DNA of 8,879 nucleotides, taken from NCBI GenBank assembly GCA_002401655.1, contig NVTT01000053.1, forward strand, positions 2,961 to 11,839. The letters are read 5' to 3'. The DNA comes from Gammaproteobacteria bacterium (GTDB taxonomy: Bacteria; Pseudomonadota; Gammaproteobacteria; Enterobacterales; Kangiellaceae). Below the pieces are notes generated by a model. It made no database searches. It saw only the letters and a list, made by a program, of their open reading frames with translations, and was not told the DNA's origin. Both the position numbers and the translations under genes were made by a program. Shown piece after piece: positions 7,914 to 8,879 of the stretch. How positions within the stretch are numbered: position 1 is the first letter of the stretch; each line of letters begins with the position of its first letter.

Positions 7914-8879
7914 TTAATTTCTAGGTTGCAAAATCAAATAAAGTCCACCCGCAATAAACAATCCAACGAACCATGCGTAATCATAAAGACTAACAAAAAA
8001 TGTTGGTGCGCTTTCAATCAATCCTGCCTTAAATAAAAAACCAGGTAAATTTGGTAAAATAGCAATAACTAGCGCACCTAATCCCACTTTATTCCATGCG
8101 CCATATTCACCATTATGATCAAACAGTGCATCATGATTAAGGTTACTTTTTCTAACAACAAAATAATCCGCAATTAAAATTCCTGCGATAGGTCCTAACA
8201 GAGCGGAGTAACCTATTAACCAAACAAATAAATAACCACCAGAGGATTCTAAAAGCTTCCACGGAAAAATGGCGATACCAATTCCGGCAGTAATATATCC
8301 ACCCATTTTGAAACTTATTTTATGAGGACTGAGGTTAGAAAAACCATAAGCAGGCGCAACCACATTGGCAGCTAAATTAGTTGTGAGTGTCGCAACCACT
8401 AAAGCAGCTAGCGCGACGACAACACCTAATCCTCCCATTTTTGAAGCTAACACGATAGGATCCCAGATCGCTTCACCATAAATGACAACCGTTGCAGAAG
8501 TCACGGCAACACTAATAAAGGCAAACAATGCCATGGGGATAGGTAAGCCAATAGCCTGCCCGATCATTTGATCTCTTTGACTCTTTGCAAAACGGGTAAA
8601 GTCTGGAATATTAAGCGCCATTGTGGCCCAAAAACCGACCATCGCGGTTAAACTGGCAACAAAAACAGACCAGAATTGTCCTTCTTTAGCCCCTCCCTCA
8701 ATAAACTGCGACGGAGCAGATAACATGTTGCCAAAACCCCCAGCTTGAACATAAGCCCAACCTAAAAGAAGTAATCCCATACCAATCAAAAAAGGTGCTG
8801 CGTAAGTTTCTAAACGGCGAATACTTTCTGTACCATTTTTTATGAAGTAAAGATGCATCGCCCAAAAGGCTAAAAAGCA
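7914..8879 (-). CDS. NCS1-family nucleobase/hydantoin:cation symporter, C-terminal 321 residues (5' end outside window)
   Basis: This is an inner-membrane transporter of the nucleobase:cation symporter-1 family (LeuT fold; relatives carry uracil, allantoin, cytosine or hydantoins such as Mhp1). The reading frame continues through the window edge (residues AFLAFWA precede the internal Met at 8858), so that Met is not the start and the N-terminal third is missing. Family marks are GTESIRRLE, then MALNIPDFTRFAKSQRDQ, TTNLAANVVAPAYGFSNL (where the substrate-contacting asparagine of Mhp1 should fall) and GPIAGILIADYFVVRK. About eight to nine hydrophobic helices are visible. The substrate cannot be read from the sequence, but the downstream dihydropyrimidinase suggests uracil, thymine or a hydantoin. 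The promoter of the pair must lie outside the window. Confidence 0.93.
   Translation of the reverse strand, partial: CFLAFWAMHLYFIKNGTESIRRLETYAAPFLIGMGLLLLGWAYVQAGGFGNMLSAPSQFIEGGAKEGQFWSVFVASLTAMVGFWATMALNIPDFTRFAKSQRDQMIGQAIGLPIPMALFAFISVAVTSATVVIYGEAIWDPIVLASKMGGLGVVVALAALVVATLTTNLAANVVAPAYGFSNLSPHKISFKMGGYITAGIGIAIFPWKLLESSGGYLFVWLIGYSALLGPIAGILIADYFVVRKSNLNHDALFDHNGEYGAWNKVGLGALVIAILPNLPGFLFKAGLIESAPTFFVSLYDYAWFVGLFIAGGLYLILQPRN

Overview
The window looks like chromosomal DNA of an AT-rich gammaproteobacterium. The BioB, TalB-type transaldolase, GntX/ComF-type phosphoribosyltransferase and single-chain L-serine dehydratase proteins all resemble gammaproteobacterial versions, and intergenic spacing is short except around 3.3-4.05 kb. 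The genus cannot be fixed from the sequence. A marine, Kangiellaceae-like organism is only a guess, based on low GC together with DUF4382 and DUF3667 proteins. I see no mobile element, phage gene, CRISPR array, tRNA or rRNA.

Layout, left to right: the 5' part of bioB (minus, cut by the left edge) with a good sigma70 promoter; a divergent comF/gntX-like gene (plus, TTG start); a transaldolase gene (minus) converging on comF; a DUF4382 lipoprotein gene (minus) just upstream of transaldolase; a roughly 730-bp stretch without any long gene; L-serine dehydratase (plus, TTG start); a DUF3667 zinc-ribbon membrane protein (plus); then a convergent minus-strand pair, a dihydropyrimidinase/hydantoinase preceded by an NCS1-family nucleobase transporter that runs off the right edge.

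The metabolic genes are housekeeping or catabolic. They cover biotin synthesis, the non-oxidative pentose phosphate pathway, serine breakdown to pyruvate, and uptake plus ring opening of a pyrimidine or hydantoin. The last two genes form a likely operon with a 45-bp gap. The others look like independent units that happen to be adjacent.

The most interesting part is the long gap. A near-perfect sigma54 promoter (TTGGCAC-N5-TTGCT, GG and GC separated by exactly 10 bases) lies at 3617-3633. About 108 and 140 bases upstream of its predicted start are two copies of a TGTCC(GC)-N4-GCGGACA palindrome, where sigma54 enhancer sites usually sit. Downstream, after a strong Shine-Dalgarno sequence, is an unrecognised 54-residue ORF with a signal-peptide-like N terminus. 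Together these suggest an activator-controlled small exported or membrane peptide. Its function is unknown, and it could instead be the remnant of a longer gene.
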